Source of the DNA: Bacteroidota bacterium
Lineage (GTDB): Bacteria; Bacteroidota; Bacteroidia; B-17B0; Aurantibacillaceae
Assembly: GCA_013697245.1 (NCBI GenBank)
Contig: JACCXH010000074.1
Span: forward strand, 1-40,436
Length of the DNA: 40,436 bases
Direction of reading: 5' to 3'
Both the position numbers and the translations under genes were made by a program. The number at the start of each line of letters is the position of its first letter. Positions within the stretch are counted from its first letter, which is position 1. Under the pieces are notes generated by a model. That model ran no database searches. It was not told the DNA's origin and saw only the letters and a program-made list of their open reading frames with translations. Below are positions 40,414 to 40,436 of this stretch, in pieces.

Positions 40414-40436
40414 TTTTGGGTTGTTTTGTAAAGCAA

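Overview
The window looks like chromosomal DNA of a member of the Bacteroidota, probably a Flavobacteriales- or Sphingobacteriales-like lineage; I cannot name a genus. The grounds are low GC (roughly mid-30s percent by eye), promoters of the TTG / TAnnTTTG type, a giant secreted protein built of SprB-like repeats, a TPR + PD40 secreted protein resembling PorE, a sulfite reductase with a HEPN-like tail, a long-form HisG with bifunctional HisB and HisIE, and a Bacteroidota-type tyrosine recombinase.

Layout: (1) 1-4016, minus strand, the N-terminal ~1,338 codons of a giant repeat adhesin cut by the window edge, followed by a small secreted protein. (2) 4699-9878, plus strand: mutL, two rhomboid proteases and a TPR/PD40 envelope protein. 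(3) 9881-16848, minus strand: a complete histidine operon hisGDCBHAF(IE), headed at 16874-17002 by a classical attenuator with a leader peptide containing His-Ile-His-Pro-His-His. (4) 17043-28804, minus strand: an assimilatory sulfate-reduction operon running from an aldo/keto reductase through siroheme sulfite reductase, uroporphyrinogen methyltransferase, a DUF2490 protein, a precorrin-2 dehydrogenase fused to a TauE/SafE transporter, ferredoxin-NADP reductase, OsmC and MetZ to APS reductase and ATP sulfurylase (CysD, CysN). (5) 29069-29530, an Rrf2-type regulator. (6) 29597-32825, minus strand: a methionine operon with a 79-aa unknown, metX, hom and a 1-Cys peroxiredoxin. (7) 33448-38171: RlpA-like protein, lipoprotein, miaA, a GNAT/Mom-like protein, a DegT/DnrJ aminotransferase and a small unknown. 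(8) 38357-40436: tRNA-Lys(UUU), an adjacent tyrosine recombinase and four 24-bp tandem repeats, likely the left end of an integrated element.

The most interesting layer is non-coding and lies on the minus strand in front of the sulfur and histidine operons. Three very short Cys-rich open frames precede sulfur genes: at 28900-28971 (ending MMCCWMRCC, followed by a rho-independent terminator), at 25735-25788 (SCCCCWHKN, starting two nucleotides after the sulfite reductase stop and followed by two interleaved, mutually exclusive hairpins), and at 32987-33097 (ending MMACCICCCCCIC). The last lies directly behind a SAM-I (S-box) riboswitch whose closing stem ends 9 nt upstream of the leader start codon. 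With the Rrf2 regulator and palindromes in front of the Rrf2 gene and the cys operon, this suggests a regulon that senses cysteine (ribosome stalling), SAM (riboswitch) and possibly redox or Fe-S state (Rrf2). The sulfur genes together take sulfate to APS, sulfite, sulfide and then homocysteine via O-acetylhomoserine, with homoserine supplied by Hom and MetX.
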